In this document: positions 6,174 to 12,553 of the stretch, in pieces
Layout: every line of letters starts with the position of its first letter
Numbering within the stretch: position 1 is the first letter of the stretch
Origin: Candidatus Berkelbacteria bacterium CG10_big_fil_rev_8_21_14_0_10_43_13
GTDB taxonomy: Bacteria; Patescibacteriota; UBA1384; XYA2-FULL-43-10; 1-14-0-10-43-13
Length of the DNA: 32,452 nucleotides
Reading direction: 5' to 3'
Assembly (NCBI GenBank): GCA_002773985.1
Contig: PEZW01000011.1
Span: 1 to 32,452, forward strand
Position numbers and translations under genes: made by a program
Notes under the pieces: model-generated
Told to the model about the DNA's origin: nothing
Seen by the model: only the letters and a program-made list of their open reading frames with translations
Database searches by the model: none

Positions 6174-7172
6174 ATGAACTATAACAAATTAAAATCAATT
6201 CTGGAGGAGTGCCAGGAGTTTGTTTTGGTTTGTCATGTCGATCCAGATGGTGATGCGATCGGGTCACTCTCGGCGATGGCTGAGATACTCGAATCTTTAG
6301 GTAAAAAAGTCTATCGTGTTTGCAAAAATACGGTTCCAACAGTTTTTAGTTTTTTGATTGAAACAGATTTGGTTCAAAACGACTGGCCGACTGATTTGCC
6401 AGTCATCGATTCCGAGGTCGCTCAGACTCGAGGAGCTGGCGGATGGGCCATTATCTTGCTCGATAATGGTGATTTTCGTCGGACGGGCTTTCCCGATGAA
6501 ATCACCAAAGCGAGGAACAGTGCTATTCCGATCATCAATATAGATCATCATCCGAAGAACGATCTTTGGCGGATAGCCAAGATTAACTGTGTCGATGACA
6601 CAGCCTCGTCGACTGGGGAAATGCTTTATCGGATTTTTGCTGAGTTCGAGTGGACTATTACCAATTCAATTGCGACGGCTCTTCTAGCGGGAGTTTTTTA
6701 TGATACTGGCAGCTTCCAACACCAAAACACTACGCCAAAGGTTTTGGAAATGACTGGCGATTTGCTGCGTCATGGTGCAAAATTGAAGTTAATTACCCAG
6801 AAGATGGTCAATGATCGCTCCATTTCTCTTTTCAAACTCTGGGGCATCGCTCTGAGTCGCCTGACGGTAAACGACAAGTATAATATTTCTTATTCAATTA
6901 TAACTCGGAATGATTTAATTCAGACTGAAGCCACAGAAGTTGAAATCCTCGGACTGGTGAATTTGCTAAACACAAACGCCGAATCGAGATTGACTTTGTT
7001 GCTTTATGAGTCCGAGAATGGTAAAATCAAGGGCAGTTTACGGACAGAAAATAACGATTTGAACATGTCGAAGTTTGCTGCCAGTTTGAACGGCGGCGGC
7101 CATAAAAAGGCGGCTGGGTTTTCAATCCAGGGTCTTATTAAACATGATGGTAAAAACTGGAAAATAGAATAA
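6174..7172 (+). CDS. DHH/DHHA1 phosphoesterase (NrnA-like oligoribonuclease or pAp phosphatase)
   Basis: 332 aa. The N-terminal DHH domain shows HVDPDGDAIGSL at residues 21-32 (D23, D25 and D27 metal ligands), a later LLDNGDFRR, and the diagnostic IDHHP at 123-127. DTGSFQH near 183 supplies another ligand. The C-terminal DHHA1 domain has SLNGGGHKKAAGF near 303-315, the substrate-binding glycine motif. Family members degrade short RNA oligonucleotides and dephosphorylate pAp, or cleave cyclic dinucleotides; which one cannot be told here. The start ATG abuts an inverted repeat with no Shine-Dalgarno. An insert near residues 77-90 (AQTRGAGGW) is looser than usual. Confidence 0.88.
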   Translation: MNYNKLKSILEECQEFVLVCHVDPDGDAIGSLSAMAEILESLGKKVYRVCKNTVPTVFSFLIETDLVQNDWPTDLPVIDSEVAQTRGAGGWAIILLDNGDFRRTGFPDEITKARNSAIPIINIDHHPKNDLWRIAKINCVDDTASSTGEMLYRIFAEFEWTITNSIATALLAGVFYDTGSFQHQNTTPKVLEMTGDLLRHGAKLKLITQKMVNDRSISLFKLWGIALSRLTVNDKYNISYSIITRNDLIQTEATEVEILGLVNLLNTNAESRLTLLLYESENGKIKGSLRTENNDLNMSKFAASLNGGGHKKAAGFSIQGLIKHDGKNWKIE

Positions 7173-7182
7173 CTTATTTAGG

Positions 7183-7221
7183 TTGTCATTCCTGGCTGTG
7201 GCGTGAGACCAGGAATCTTTA
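7183..7221 (+). repeat. Left hairpin repeat bounding the GIY-YIG gene
   Basis: TGTCATTCCTGG (7184-7195) and CCAGGAATCTTTA (7209-7221) form a hairpin. Its inverted counterpart is at 7511-7539. It ends one base before the start codon at 7223. Confidence 0.85.
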
Positions 7222-7222
7222 A

Positions 7223-7513
7223 ATGAAAAACTATTATGTTTACATTTTGGCAAGTAAGAAAAGCGGAGTACTCTATATTGGAGTGACTGACAACCTCGTT
7301 CGTAGAGTTTATGAGCATAAAAATAATTTAATCAAAGGTTTTACAAGTAAATATTTTGTTCATCATTTAATATATTTTGAAGAGACTTGTGATGTAAATA
7401 GTGCAATCGCGAGAGAGAAACAGATTAAGCGATGGAAACGAGATTGGAAAATAGAATTAATCGAAAAGAACAACCAGGAATGGCAGGATCTATATCCTGA
7501 AATTATAAATTAA
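7223..7513 (+). CDS. GIY-YIG domain nuclease, single-domain (96 aa)
   Basis: A compact GIY-YIG domain of the UvrC/YhbQ type: YYVYIL at residues 4-9, LYIGVTDNLVRRVYEH at 17-32 (the YIG motif and the arginine at the active site), FTSKY, LIYFEE, and AREKQIKRWKRDWKIELI at the end with the glutamate that binds metal. Such proteins are small and often stand alone. Here the gene is tightly enclosed by two hairpin repeats in inverted orientation: the left ends at 7221 and the right begins on the TAA stop. No Shine-Dalgarno is visible. tRNA-Leu follows 34 bases later. The domain call is firm. A role in moving or maintaining the flanking repeats is inference. Confidence 0.9.
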   Translation: MKNYYVYILASKKSGVLYIGVTDNLVRRVYEHKNNLIKGFTSKYFVHHLIYFEETCDVNSAIAREKQIKRWKRDWKIELIEKNNQEWQDLYPEIIN

Positions 7514-7539
7514 GATTCCTGCTTTCGCAGGAATGACAG
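7511..7539 (+). repeat. Right hairpin repeat bounding the GIY-YIG gene
   Basis: TAAGATTCCTG (7511-7521), loop CTTTCG, CAGGAATGACAG (7528-7539). Its reverse complement matches the left repeat outside the hairpin loop. The stop codon is its first three bases. The TCATTCCTG...CAGGAATC motif is a widespread bacterial hairpin repeat. Confidence 0.85.
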
Positions 7540-7547
7540 TGCAGTAC

Positions 7548-7632
7548 GGGCAGGTGGTGGAATGGTATACACGCAGCACTTAAAATGCTGTCCCCTAAAG
7601 GGATGCGGGTTCGAGTCCCGCCCTGCCTACCA
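7548..7632 (+). tRNA. tRNA-Leu (anticodon TAA), CCA encoded
   Basis: Acceptor GGGCAGG (7548-7554) pairs with CCTGCCT (first pair G-U), followed by A and CCA. The anticodon stem CAGCA/TGCTG encloses CTTAAAA, anticodon TAA (Leu, UUA). A long variable arm (CCCC...GGG) and GGTTCGAGTCCCG in the T arm confirm a class II tRNA-Leu. Confidence 0.97.
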
Positions 7633-7636
7633 AACT

Positions 7637-7659
7637 AACGTGAAGGTTCGCGTTTTTTT
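7637..7659 (+). terminator. Intrinsic terminator after tRNA-Leu(TAA)
   Basis: AACGTGAA (7637-7644) and TTCGCGTT (7647-7654) form a stem with one G-U pair, followed directly by a T-run to 7659. Confidence 0.75.
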
Positions 7660-7716
7660 ATTTGTTTTTTTTTGGTACTATGAAAGTAAGTTGAATTTCT
7701 AATCATAGGAGAAATG

Positions 7717-8199
7717 ATGAAAACAAAAAAGAAAGAAATTTGTTGTCCGAAATTTGATCCAAAAACGTATGATGAGAAAGAAGTTGCTTGGGATAATAAG
7801 TTGTTTGTAACAGATGATGTTAGAGCAATTATGCACGTCCCCATAAACATGGGTTCGGTTATAACGCGGGTGTCCAAGAAAATTGATCAGGCTGGAGCAG
7901 CGGCGACCGGCGAAGATTTTTTAATGTTGTCTCTGGAAGAAAGTCCGTGGAAGAGCACTCAGTTTCTAGCTGTGTCCAAGGAGGTTGAGGGCATGAAAAA
8001 TGTGAAACTATCAGGAAAATTTTTAACTAAAGTTTTCGAGGGTGATTACAAGGAAGCCAAAAATTGGTATCGTGAGATGCAAAATTATGTCAAAGGTAAA
8101 GGTAAAGAGGTTAAAAAACTTTATTTCTACTATACGACCTGTCCAAAATGTGCTAAAGTTTATGGTAAGAATTACGTAGTTTTGTTCGCACAGGTTTGA
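7717..8199 (+). CDS. Conserved cytosolic protein with N-terminal CC and C-terminal CxxC motif, function unknown
   Basis: 160 aa from the second of two adjacent ATGs; AGGAG at 7707-7711 gives better spacing to 7717 than to 7714. Recognisable features are EICCPKFDPKTYDEKEV at the start, KLFVTDDVRAIMHVPINMG, and YFYYTTCPKCAKVYGKNYVV at the end. I recall this layout from a small conserved family in Bacteroidetes and others, often loosely labelled hydrolase, but I know no demonstrated activity. The paired cysteines (residues 8-9 and CPKC near the end) suggest a metal site. A TACTAT at 7676-7681 may be the -10. It follows a tRNA terminator, so it is its own unit. Confidence 0.7.
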   Translation: MKTKKKEICCPKFDPKTYDEKEVAWDNKLFVTDDVRAIMHVPINMGSVITRVSKKIDQAGAAATGEDFLMLSLEESPWKSTQFLAVSKEVEGMKNVKLSGKFLTKVFEGDYKEAKNWYREMQNYVKGKGKEVKKLYFYYTTCPKCAKVYGKNYVVLFAQV

Positions 8200-8207
8200 A
8201 ATTTAGT

Positions 8208-8298
8208 TGTCATCCTGAACTTGATTCAGTGTTTGCCCCGTACTTGATACGGGGATCCAGTCAAATTATTTAGATTCCGGATCAAGTCCGGAATGACA
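8208..8298 (+). repeat. Compound REP-like hairpins (GTCATCC... type)
   Basis: Three blocks: TGTCATCCTGAACTTGATTC; CCCCGTACTTGATACGGGGATCC; and GATTCCGGATCAAGTCCGGAATGACA reading outward as the inverse of the first block. The outer GTCAT and ATGAC make the whole unit an inverted repeat. Similar units lie at 12625-12659, 23658-23726 and 27505-27538. Confidence 0.75.
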
Positions 8299-8308
8299 CA
8301 CACAGTAA

Positions 8309-8956
8309 ATGGCAAATAAAAAAAGAAAAAATATTCTAACGGTACTTATTCTTCTACTGACGGTCGCCGGTTCGATCTATTTTTATTTACCAAAAATGTT
8401 GGCTGATGAGGTCTATCCACTTGAATACGCTGACCTGATCAAAGCGAACGCGACAAAGTACAGCGTCGATCCAGCGCTTGTTTGCGGCGTCATCTTTCAA
8501 GAGAGTCGATTTGATCCAAATGCTCGATCTAGCACAGGCGCTAGAGGCTTGATGCAAATGATCACGACGACAGCGCAGACAATGGCAGAGGAAACTGGTT
8601 ATCCATCAAAATTTAATCTTTATGATCCAACAACATCGATTGAATTTGGCACGGCGCATTTACGCGATTTGTTGGTGAGATATGATGGTAATATAGATTA
8701 TGCCCTAGCGGCTTACAATCTTGGTGGAGGTGGAGCAGATGCCTTGCTTCGAAGTCGTGGTAGTCAAGCTGTCAGTTCGCTCCGATACGTCGTCAACGCT
8801 AAGCACTACCAGACCGTCTACGCCACGATGTATGCTACTGAGCTTGGCTTAAATTCCAGTCCGGTCCAACTGACAGAGGGAGACGTACAGACAAAACAGG
8901 CCGAGGTACGAGGGTATTTCTGGGTGCAGTTATTTCAAAATATTTTTCATTTCTGA
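8309..8956 (+). CDS. Membrane-anchored lytic transglycosylase (SLT/GH23)
   Basis: 215 aa with an N-terminal membrane anchor (residues 9-27, ILTVLILLLTVAGSIYFYL) and an SLT domain. The catalytic glutamate is E65 in VIFQESRFDP. Next come GARGLMQM at about 78-85 and ALAAYNLGGG at about 142-151, the three classic GH23 motifs. The enzyme cleaves peptidoglycan glycan strands, forming anhydro-muropeptides, on the outer face of the membrane. It lacks the long superhelical region of Slt70, so it resembles short MltE or EmtA-like forms. No clear SD; the ATG follows a REP-like repeat. Ends with TGA. Confidence 0.9.
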   Translation: MANKKRKNILTVLILLLTVAGSIYFYLPKMLADEVYPLEYADLIKANATKYSVDPALVCGVIFQESRFDPNARSSTGARGLMQMITTTAQTMAEETGYPSKFNLYDPTTSIEFGTAHLRDLLVRYDGNIDYALAAYNLGGGGADALLRSRGSQAVSSLRYVVNAKHYQTVYATMYATELGLNSSPVQLTEGDVQTKQAEVRGYFWVQLFQNIFHF

Positions 8957-8961
8957 GAAAG

Positions 8962-9037
8962 TAACAGAGTGACGGAGAGGCAGAGTGCCGGAGTGTCTTT
9001 CCGCTCAGCCCCTTTGTTTCTCTGCCACTCAGACACT
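8962..9037 (+). repeat. Intergenic inverted repeat of AGAGTGACGGAGAGGCAGAG vocabulary
   Basis: Left words (GTGACGGAGAGGCAGAGTG) are inverted on the right (TTTCTCTGCCACTCAGACAC). The same vocabulary reappears inside secA at 30379-30460. Confidence 0.55.
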
Positions 9038-9042
9038 AAAAA

Positions 9043-10854
9043 ATGACATCAACTGAATTACGTCAAAAATTTTATAGCTTTTTTGAGGGCAGGGGGCACA
9101 AGGTGCTTCCTTCTGCTTCTCTGGTGCCTGACGAGACCGATCCGAGTGTTCTTTTCAACACGGCCGGGATGCAACCACTTGTACCGTATCTAATGGGCAA
9201 AGAACACCCACAAGGGAAACGGCTTGCTAGTGCTCAGAAATGTATTCGGACAGATGATATCGATGAAGTTGGCGACAAGGTTCATCACACTTTTTTTGAG
9301 ATGTTGGGAAATTGGTCACTCGGAGATTATTTCAAGAGTGAGTCGATTGACTGGAGCTGGGAATTTTTGACTCACGAAGAATGGCTTGGATTTGATAAAT
9401 CCAAGCTTGCCGTTTCAGTTTTCGAAGGTGATGATGATGCGCCGTTTGACCAAGAAGCTTATGACAAGTGGCTGAGTCTCGGTATCAATACGATTAAGAT
9501 TGCTAAGTTACCAAAAAAGAATAATTGGTGGGGACCAGCTGGAGCAACCGGTCCGTGTGGACCTGATACAGAGATCTTTTATTGGACCGGAGCTGGCGAG
9601 GTACCGACCAACTTTCAAGAAACTTGTGACTACCCATCTTGGGTCGAGGTATGGAACAATGTTTTCATGCAATACAACAAGACTATCGATGGTAAATTCG
9701 ATCTCCTAGAGCAGAAAAATGTTGATACGGGTATGGGGTTTGAGCGCACACTTGCTGTTATAAACGGACTCGATGACAATTATGAAACAGATCTTTTTAA
9801 GCCGATAATTGAAAAAATTGAAGAAATTTCTGGCAAGAAATACAAAGATAATCAACATGAATTCCGTATTATCTCTGACCATCTCAAGGCCGCAACATTT
9901 GCTATTGGCGACGGCGCAATACCTTCTAACAAAGGGGCGGGCTATATTGTTCGTCGCTTGATACGGCGAGCAATTGTAAAAGCCAAAGAAATTGGGATCG
10001 AGGCTAATTTTACAGATCCAGTAGCTAGAAAAATATTTGAGATCTATAAAGACTCCTATGAGTTTCGTGAGGAAAGCACTCTGTCCGAGCTAGAGAAAGA
10101 AGAGAATAAATTTCGCAAAACTTTGAAAGAGGGTTTGAGATTGCTCGAGCAAAAAACTGCAATCAGCGGACAAGATCTGTTTGATCTCTACCAATCGTAT
10201 GGTTTGCCTGTCGAGATTAGCACAGAAGAAGCCAAGCGATCTGGACGAGAAATCAACAATGAAGCAATGGAGCAATATAGTAATCTACTGAAGAAACATC
10301 AGGATTTGTCGCGGACTGCTTCGGCGGGGATGTTTAAGGGTGGGCTTGTCGAGGCCGGTGAGATGACGACGAGGTACCACACGGCGACGCATTTGCTTCT
10401 GGCGGCTTTGCGCCAGTTGATCAGTCCTGATATTTATCAGAAGGGTTCGAATATTATCGCCGAGAGACTGCGACTTGATTTCAATTACCAAGAAAAACTA
10501 ACTCCAGAGCAGATCAAATCTCTTGAAGATTTGGTCAATGAAAAGATAGCGGAAGATTTACCGGTAACAATGGCAGAAATGAGTGTCAAAGAAGCCAAGG
10601 ATTCCGGAGCGATGGGAATATTTGATTCGAAATATGGCGATAAGGTGAAAGTATATACTATCGGTGGTGGAGCCCATTCGACTCGCTCCGATCGCTCAGG
10701 GTCGGCTTTCAGCCGAGAGATCTGCGGCGGCCCGCACGTCACTCACACCGGCGAACTCGGCCCCAAAGGGGCCCCCTTCGGGGGGCATTTCAAGATTACA
10801 AAAGAGGAAAGCTCCTCAGCCGGGGTGAGAAGAATCAAAGCAGTTTTGGAATAA
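9043..10854 (+). CDS. alaS: Alanyl-tRNA synthetase, short form with catalytic and editing domains
   Basis: 603 aa; charges tRNA-Ala. The N-terminal class II catalytic core shows FYSFFEGRGHKVLPSASLVP, FNTAGMQPLVPYL, CIRTDDIDEVGDKVHHTFFE and GDYFKSESIDWSWEFL. The editing (SAD) domain has HTATHLL and CGGPHVTHTGELG, supplying the zinc-site His and Cys residues. The protein stops after KEESSSAGVRRIKAVLE, so the DHHA1-like C-Ala domain of full-length AlaRS (about 870 aa) is absent. Two repeat-encoded inserts lie at the most conserved part of the editing domain: GGAHSTRSDRSGSA just before SREICGGPH, and PKGAPFGG between GELG and HFKI. Both keep the frame. Activity is expected because the flanking motifs are intact. 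Confidence 0.95.
   Translation: MTSTELRQKFYSFFEGRGHKVLPSASLVPDETDPSVLFNTAGMQPLVPYLMGKEHPQGKRLASAQKCIRTDDIDEVGDKVHHTFFEMLGNWSLGDYFKSESIDWSWEFLTHEEWLGFDKSKLAVSVFEGDDDAPFDQEAYDKWLSLGINTIKIAKLPKKNNWWGPAGATGPCGPDTEIFYWTGAGEVPTNFQETCDYPSWVEVWNNVFMQYNKTIDGKFDLLEQKNVDTGMGFERTLAVINGLDDNYETDLFKPIIEKIEEISGKKYKDNQHEFRIISDHLKAATFAIGDGAIPSNKGAGYIVRRLIRRAIVKAKEIGIEANFTDPVARKIFEIYKDSYEFREESTLSELEKEENKFRKTLKEGLRLLEQKTAISGQDLFDLYQSYGLPVEISTEEAKRSGREINNEAMEQYSNLLKKHQDLSRTASAGMFKGGLVEAGEMTTRYHTATHLLLAALRQLISPDIYQKGSNIIAERLRLDFNYQEKLTPEQIKSLEDLVNEKIAEDLPVTMAEMSVKEAKDSGAMGIFDSKYGDKVKVYTIGGGAHSTRSDRSGSAFSREICGGPHVTHTGELGPKGAPFGGHFKITKEESSSAGVRRIKAVLE
10665..10707 (+). repeat. In-frame palindromic insert 1 in alaS
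   Basis: The stretch contains TTCGACTCGCTCCGATCGCTC and GGGTCGG, related to the S1-tail repeat (CCTTCGACTTCGCTCAGGG). It encodes a Ser/Arg/Gly-rich loop between IGG and FSREICGG of the editing domain, where AlaRS normally has a short link. Confidence 0.6.
10759..10786 (+). repeat. In-frame double palindrome insert 2 in alaS
   Basis: GGCCCC, loop AAA, GGGGCC (10759-10773) is followed by CCCCC, loop TTC, GGGGG. It encodes GPKGAPFGG and separates GELG from HFKI, which are contiguous in AlaRS proteins I know. A near-identical element is at 29343-29368 in secA. Confidence 0.75.
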
Positions 10855-11034
10855 TCGCGAAAATACCTGTCTCGACTTGGTCGAGCCAAGGCGGACGAAC
10901 GGATACAAAAATACGAAACTAGATGTGTCATCGCGAGGTCGCTGTGGCAGTCGCGGCAATCTATCATTTTAATTTTTTAAAAATATTCAATACAGAACTA
11001 AATATTTGGCTGTGCAAAAAACAGCTTTTTTGAC
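10855..11034 (+). repeat. Gene-free gap with two hairpin repeats
   Basis: After alaS the gap holds a palindrome CTCGACTTGGTCGAG (about 10872-10886) with neighbouring CCAAGGCGGACG, then a GTCATCGCGAGG...GCGGCAATCT unit at 10925-10965, a type widespread in CPR and Chloroflexi genomes and also present at 28293-28335. No gene is visible. Confidence 0.55.
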
Positions 11035-11062
11035 TTGACAGAAATTTCTCATTTGATATATT
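11035..11062 (+). promoter_or_regulatory. Strong promoter TTGACA, 16 bp, TATATT for a leaderless small gene
   Basis: A perfect TTGACA at 11035-11040 and TATATT at 11057-11062 are 16 bases apart. +1 is expected near 11069-11070, on the ATG itself. Confidence 0.75.
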
Positions 11063-11069
11063 TCTCCTC

Positions 11070-11288
11070 ATGGATTGCTGGGTGAGAGATCCAGACAAGG
11101 AGGTGATCGTGCAGAGTTTTGAGTTCAGAGTCGACATGTTCGGCACCCTTTATCTCGTCATCACCCACCTGTCGGGTGCCGTGATCAGCCGAGAAGTTCC
11201 GCCTGAATTCCTCCTGTGGCCTGATCAGAGACTGGTAGAGCTAGCGCGGAGGACATTCCGGATGGCGATTCTAGGGACATCAACCTAA
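11070..11288 (+). CDS. Small orphan protein, 72 aa, probably leaderless
   Basis: 72 residues starting MDCWVRDPDKEVIVQSFEF, with a likely beta-rich core (DMFGTLYLVITHLSGAVIS) and an Arg-rich helix near the end (QRLVELARRTFRMAIL). No family recognised. Codons are GC-richer (GTG, CTC, ATC, CTG) than those of flanking housekeeping genes. A consensus promoter places the transcript start on the ATG, and no SD exists. A long GC hairpin and an intrinsic terminator follow, so it is a single-gene transcript. Coding status rests on the promoter-terminator framing and composition. Confidence 0.6.
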   Translation: MDCWVRDPDKEVIVQSFEFRVDMFGTLYLVITHLSGAVISREVPPEFLLWPDQRLVELARRTFRMAILGTST

Positions 11289-11320
11289 CCCTACCTTAAT
11301 CGGTGTGGGCCACCAAACCA

Positions 11321-11364
11321 GGGACGCGCGCAATATCTATTTCCATTAGATCAGCGCGCGTCCC
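11321..11364 (+). ncRNA. Long perfect hairpin with UUUCCAU apical loop (copy 1)
   Basis: Lower stem GGGACGCGCGC (11321-11331) and GCGCGCGTCCC (11354-11364); upper stem ATCTA/TAGAT; loop TTTCCAT at 11340-11346. No T-tract follows, so it is not a plain terminator. The upper stem and loop recur at 11754-11770 with one compensatory base-pair change. It lies in the 3' UTR of the 72-aa gene. Confidence 0.6.
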
Positions 11365-11401
11365 GATGCCAAATTGATATTTATTTTGTTTTCAATATTT
11401 G

Positions 11402-11434
11402 ACCTGAGACGAATAAACGTTATCAGGTTTTTTT
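11402..11434 (+). terminator. Intrinsic terminator of the 72-aa gene
   Basis: ACCTGA (11402-11407) pairs with TCAGGT (11423-11428), with an inner ACG/CGT, followed by a T-run through 11434. Confidence 0.8.
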
Positions 11435-11435
11435 G

Positions 11436-11464
11436 TTGATTTTTGAACACGTTTGATGTATATT
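11436..11464 (+). promoter_or_regulatory. Promoter TTGATT, 17 bp, TATATT for the 74-aa gene
   Basis: TTGATT at 11436-11441, TATATT at 11459-11464; +1 near 11471, giving a 15-base leader with AGAGGAG at 11473-11479. Confidence 0.65.
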
Positions 11465-11485
11465 GTCTAGCAAGAGGAGACGAGG

Positions 11486-11710
11486 GTGGCTTCCATACCT
11501 GTTGACAGCGGACATCATGATCGTTCCGGTCGGTGGCGTGATCCGAAAAACCGCACCGTAAGAGCGGTGGATCCAACAGCGCCATGGGGTAAGCCTGATC
11601 CTGATGACTTGTGTGGGGAGGCATTGTTTGACGAGATGCAGACATTGTTCCCAGAAGGTGATGACTTGACGATAGGACGGCTCGTGGAGCGCGAGCGGCG
11701 CTCTTCCTGA
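11486..11710 (+). CDS. Small orphan acidic protein, 74 aa, GTG start
   Basis: The GTG at 11486 is chosen because AGAGGAG at 11473-11479 sits six bases upstream, one of the best Shine-Dalgarno sites in the window. The product is hydrophilic: an Asp/Arg/His-rich N-terminus (DSGHHDRSGRWRDPKNRTVR), a PTAPWGKPDPDD linker, then an amphipathic helix region (GEALFDEMQTLF...IGRLVERERRSS). No family recognised. It has its own promoter and a strong terminator that contains the conserved UUUCCAU apical hairpin. Base composition is GC-rich relative to the neighbours. Confidence 0.65.
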   Translation: MASIPVDSGHHDRSGRWRDPKNRTVRAVDPTAPWGKPDPDDLCGEALFDEMQTLFPEGDDLTIGRLVERERRSS

Positions 11711-11739
11711 TCCGCGCCAACAAGGCACGGTCTGATCCG

Positions 11740-11788
11740 ACGGGGTACCGGCAATCCATTTCCATTGGATAGCGCCGGTCCCCGTTTT
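11740..11788 (+). terminator. Terminator containing the UUUCCAU apical hairpin (copy 2)
   Basis: Stem ACGGGG/CCCCGT and ACCGGC/GCCGGT, upper stem ATCCA/TGGAT, loop TTTCCAT (11759-11765), then TTTT. Compared with 11321-11364 the upper stem has C-G where copy 1 has T-A, a compensatory change that supports a selected RNA fold. Confidence 0.85.
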
Positions 11789-11819
11789 GCGTTTAAAATG
11801 ATGGTATTATTCGATTTAC

Positions 11820-11898
11820 TATAATATAACAAACTCGGAAAAGGCAAGCCGAAGGGTTTTGCTCTTTTGTACATTCACGAACTGATTCTGTTCGTTGA
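11820..11898 (+). promoter_or_regulatory. Possible promoter and leader hairpin of the 192-aa gene
   Basis: A perfect TATAAT at 11820-11825 has no clear -35 partner. Downstream, TTCACGAAC, loop TGATTCT, GTTCGTTGAA (about 11873-11898) forms a hairpin in the roughly 110-base leader. The promoter call is tentative. Confidence 0.4.
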
Positions 11899-11942
11899 AA
11901 TACGGACCATGTCGTTGAGTCTGCAAAATGGGAGACAGGGAC

Positions 11943-12521
11943 ATGAGCATCATTTCGCGCGGATTGGAGTCTGAGCTAGACGAACAAATCAGGGCAACCC
12001 CAGGGATTGTCTGGCAGACGGTTCGCGAGACGTTTGTCGAGGTACTCGGTGAAGATGGTCTCGACGATTGGCTCGAGTCGAACAAGCTGGGGGAAATGTC
12101 CGGTCACTGGGGCTGGCGGGAGGTCGTCGATTACAAAAGGCAGGTCGACGGTGGTATCGTAGGTGTCAAAAGCCTACGTGCGATTGCAGATTGGACAGGC
12201 CCCCACCCGTACGATCTGGATGAGCCGCTTGAACTACTCGGCAAGGACAAAGAGTTCAGCAGAGCGCTGGGACAGAAGGAACTGGCCCATATCGATGTCG
12301 ACCTGATCCTCCTGGTAGGGACCAGAGTTATGCTGCGAAGTGAAGTCTGGCCGACTATACACCGTAACCTTGATGAGGTCTGCGGTCTTCTCGCGGCCAT
12401 GGTCACACCCCAAGCGGCGAACTGTTGGTTTGTGGAGCAGACGATGAAGTTGCGCGAACAGCTCGGTCTTCCAGTCATAGCTGAAGGACCGGTTGAGGAC
12501 GACGACGGCTTGCTGCCGTGA
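11943..12521 (+). CDS. Orphan cytosolic protein, 192 aa
   Basis: Start 11943 is preferred over the in-frame ATG at 11928, because GGGAG at 11930-11934 then lies eight bases upstream. The protein is acidic, without membrane spans: SELDEQIRATPGIVWQTVRE, a GEDGLDDWLESNKL segment, GHWGWREVVDYKRQ, and DVDLILLVGTRVMLRSEVWP. It ends in an acidic VEDDDGLLP. I do not recognise it. Tryptophan content is high (seven). Codon choice is GC-rich. It is followed by a strong terminator and stands alone, like its two small upstream neighbours; the three genes together form a compositional island between alaS and the FtsA-like gene. Confidence 0.75.
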   Translation: MSIISRGLESELDEQIRATPGIVWQTVRETFVEVLGEDGLDDWLESNKLGEMSGHWGWREVVDYKRQVDGGIVGVKSLRAIADWTGPHPYDLDEPLELLGKDKEFSRALGQKELAHIDVDLILLVGTRVMLRSEVWPTIHRNLDEVCGLLAAMVTPQAANCWFVEQTMKLREQLGLPVIAEGPVEDDDGLLP

Positions 12522-12553
12522 TCGTGTCAACTGGTGCGGTAATCAATCCGATA

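Noticed and set aside
8309-8956. Recoded TGA (as glycine, in Gracilibacteria and Absconditabacteria)
   Set aside because: TGA ends the transglycosylase, FtsA-adjacent and small genes at expected positions, and long genes show no in-frame TGA.
11346-11874. Three overlapping minus-strand frames opposite the 74-aa gene
   Set aside because: Cysteine, arginine and proline-rich shadow composition; they run through terminators on the plus strand and lack SD sites.
12131-12530. Antisense open frames of 115 and 98 codons opposite the 192-aa gene
   Set aside because: They mirror a GC-rich coding strand, have no ribosome sites, and the plus-strand gene has SD and terminator support.
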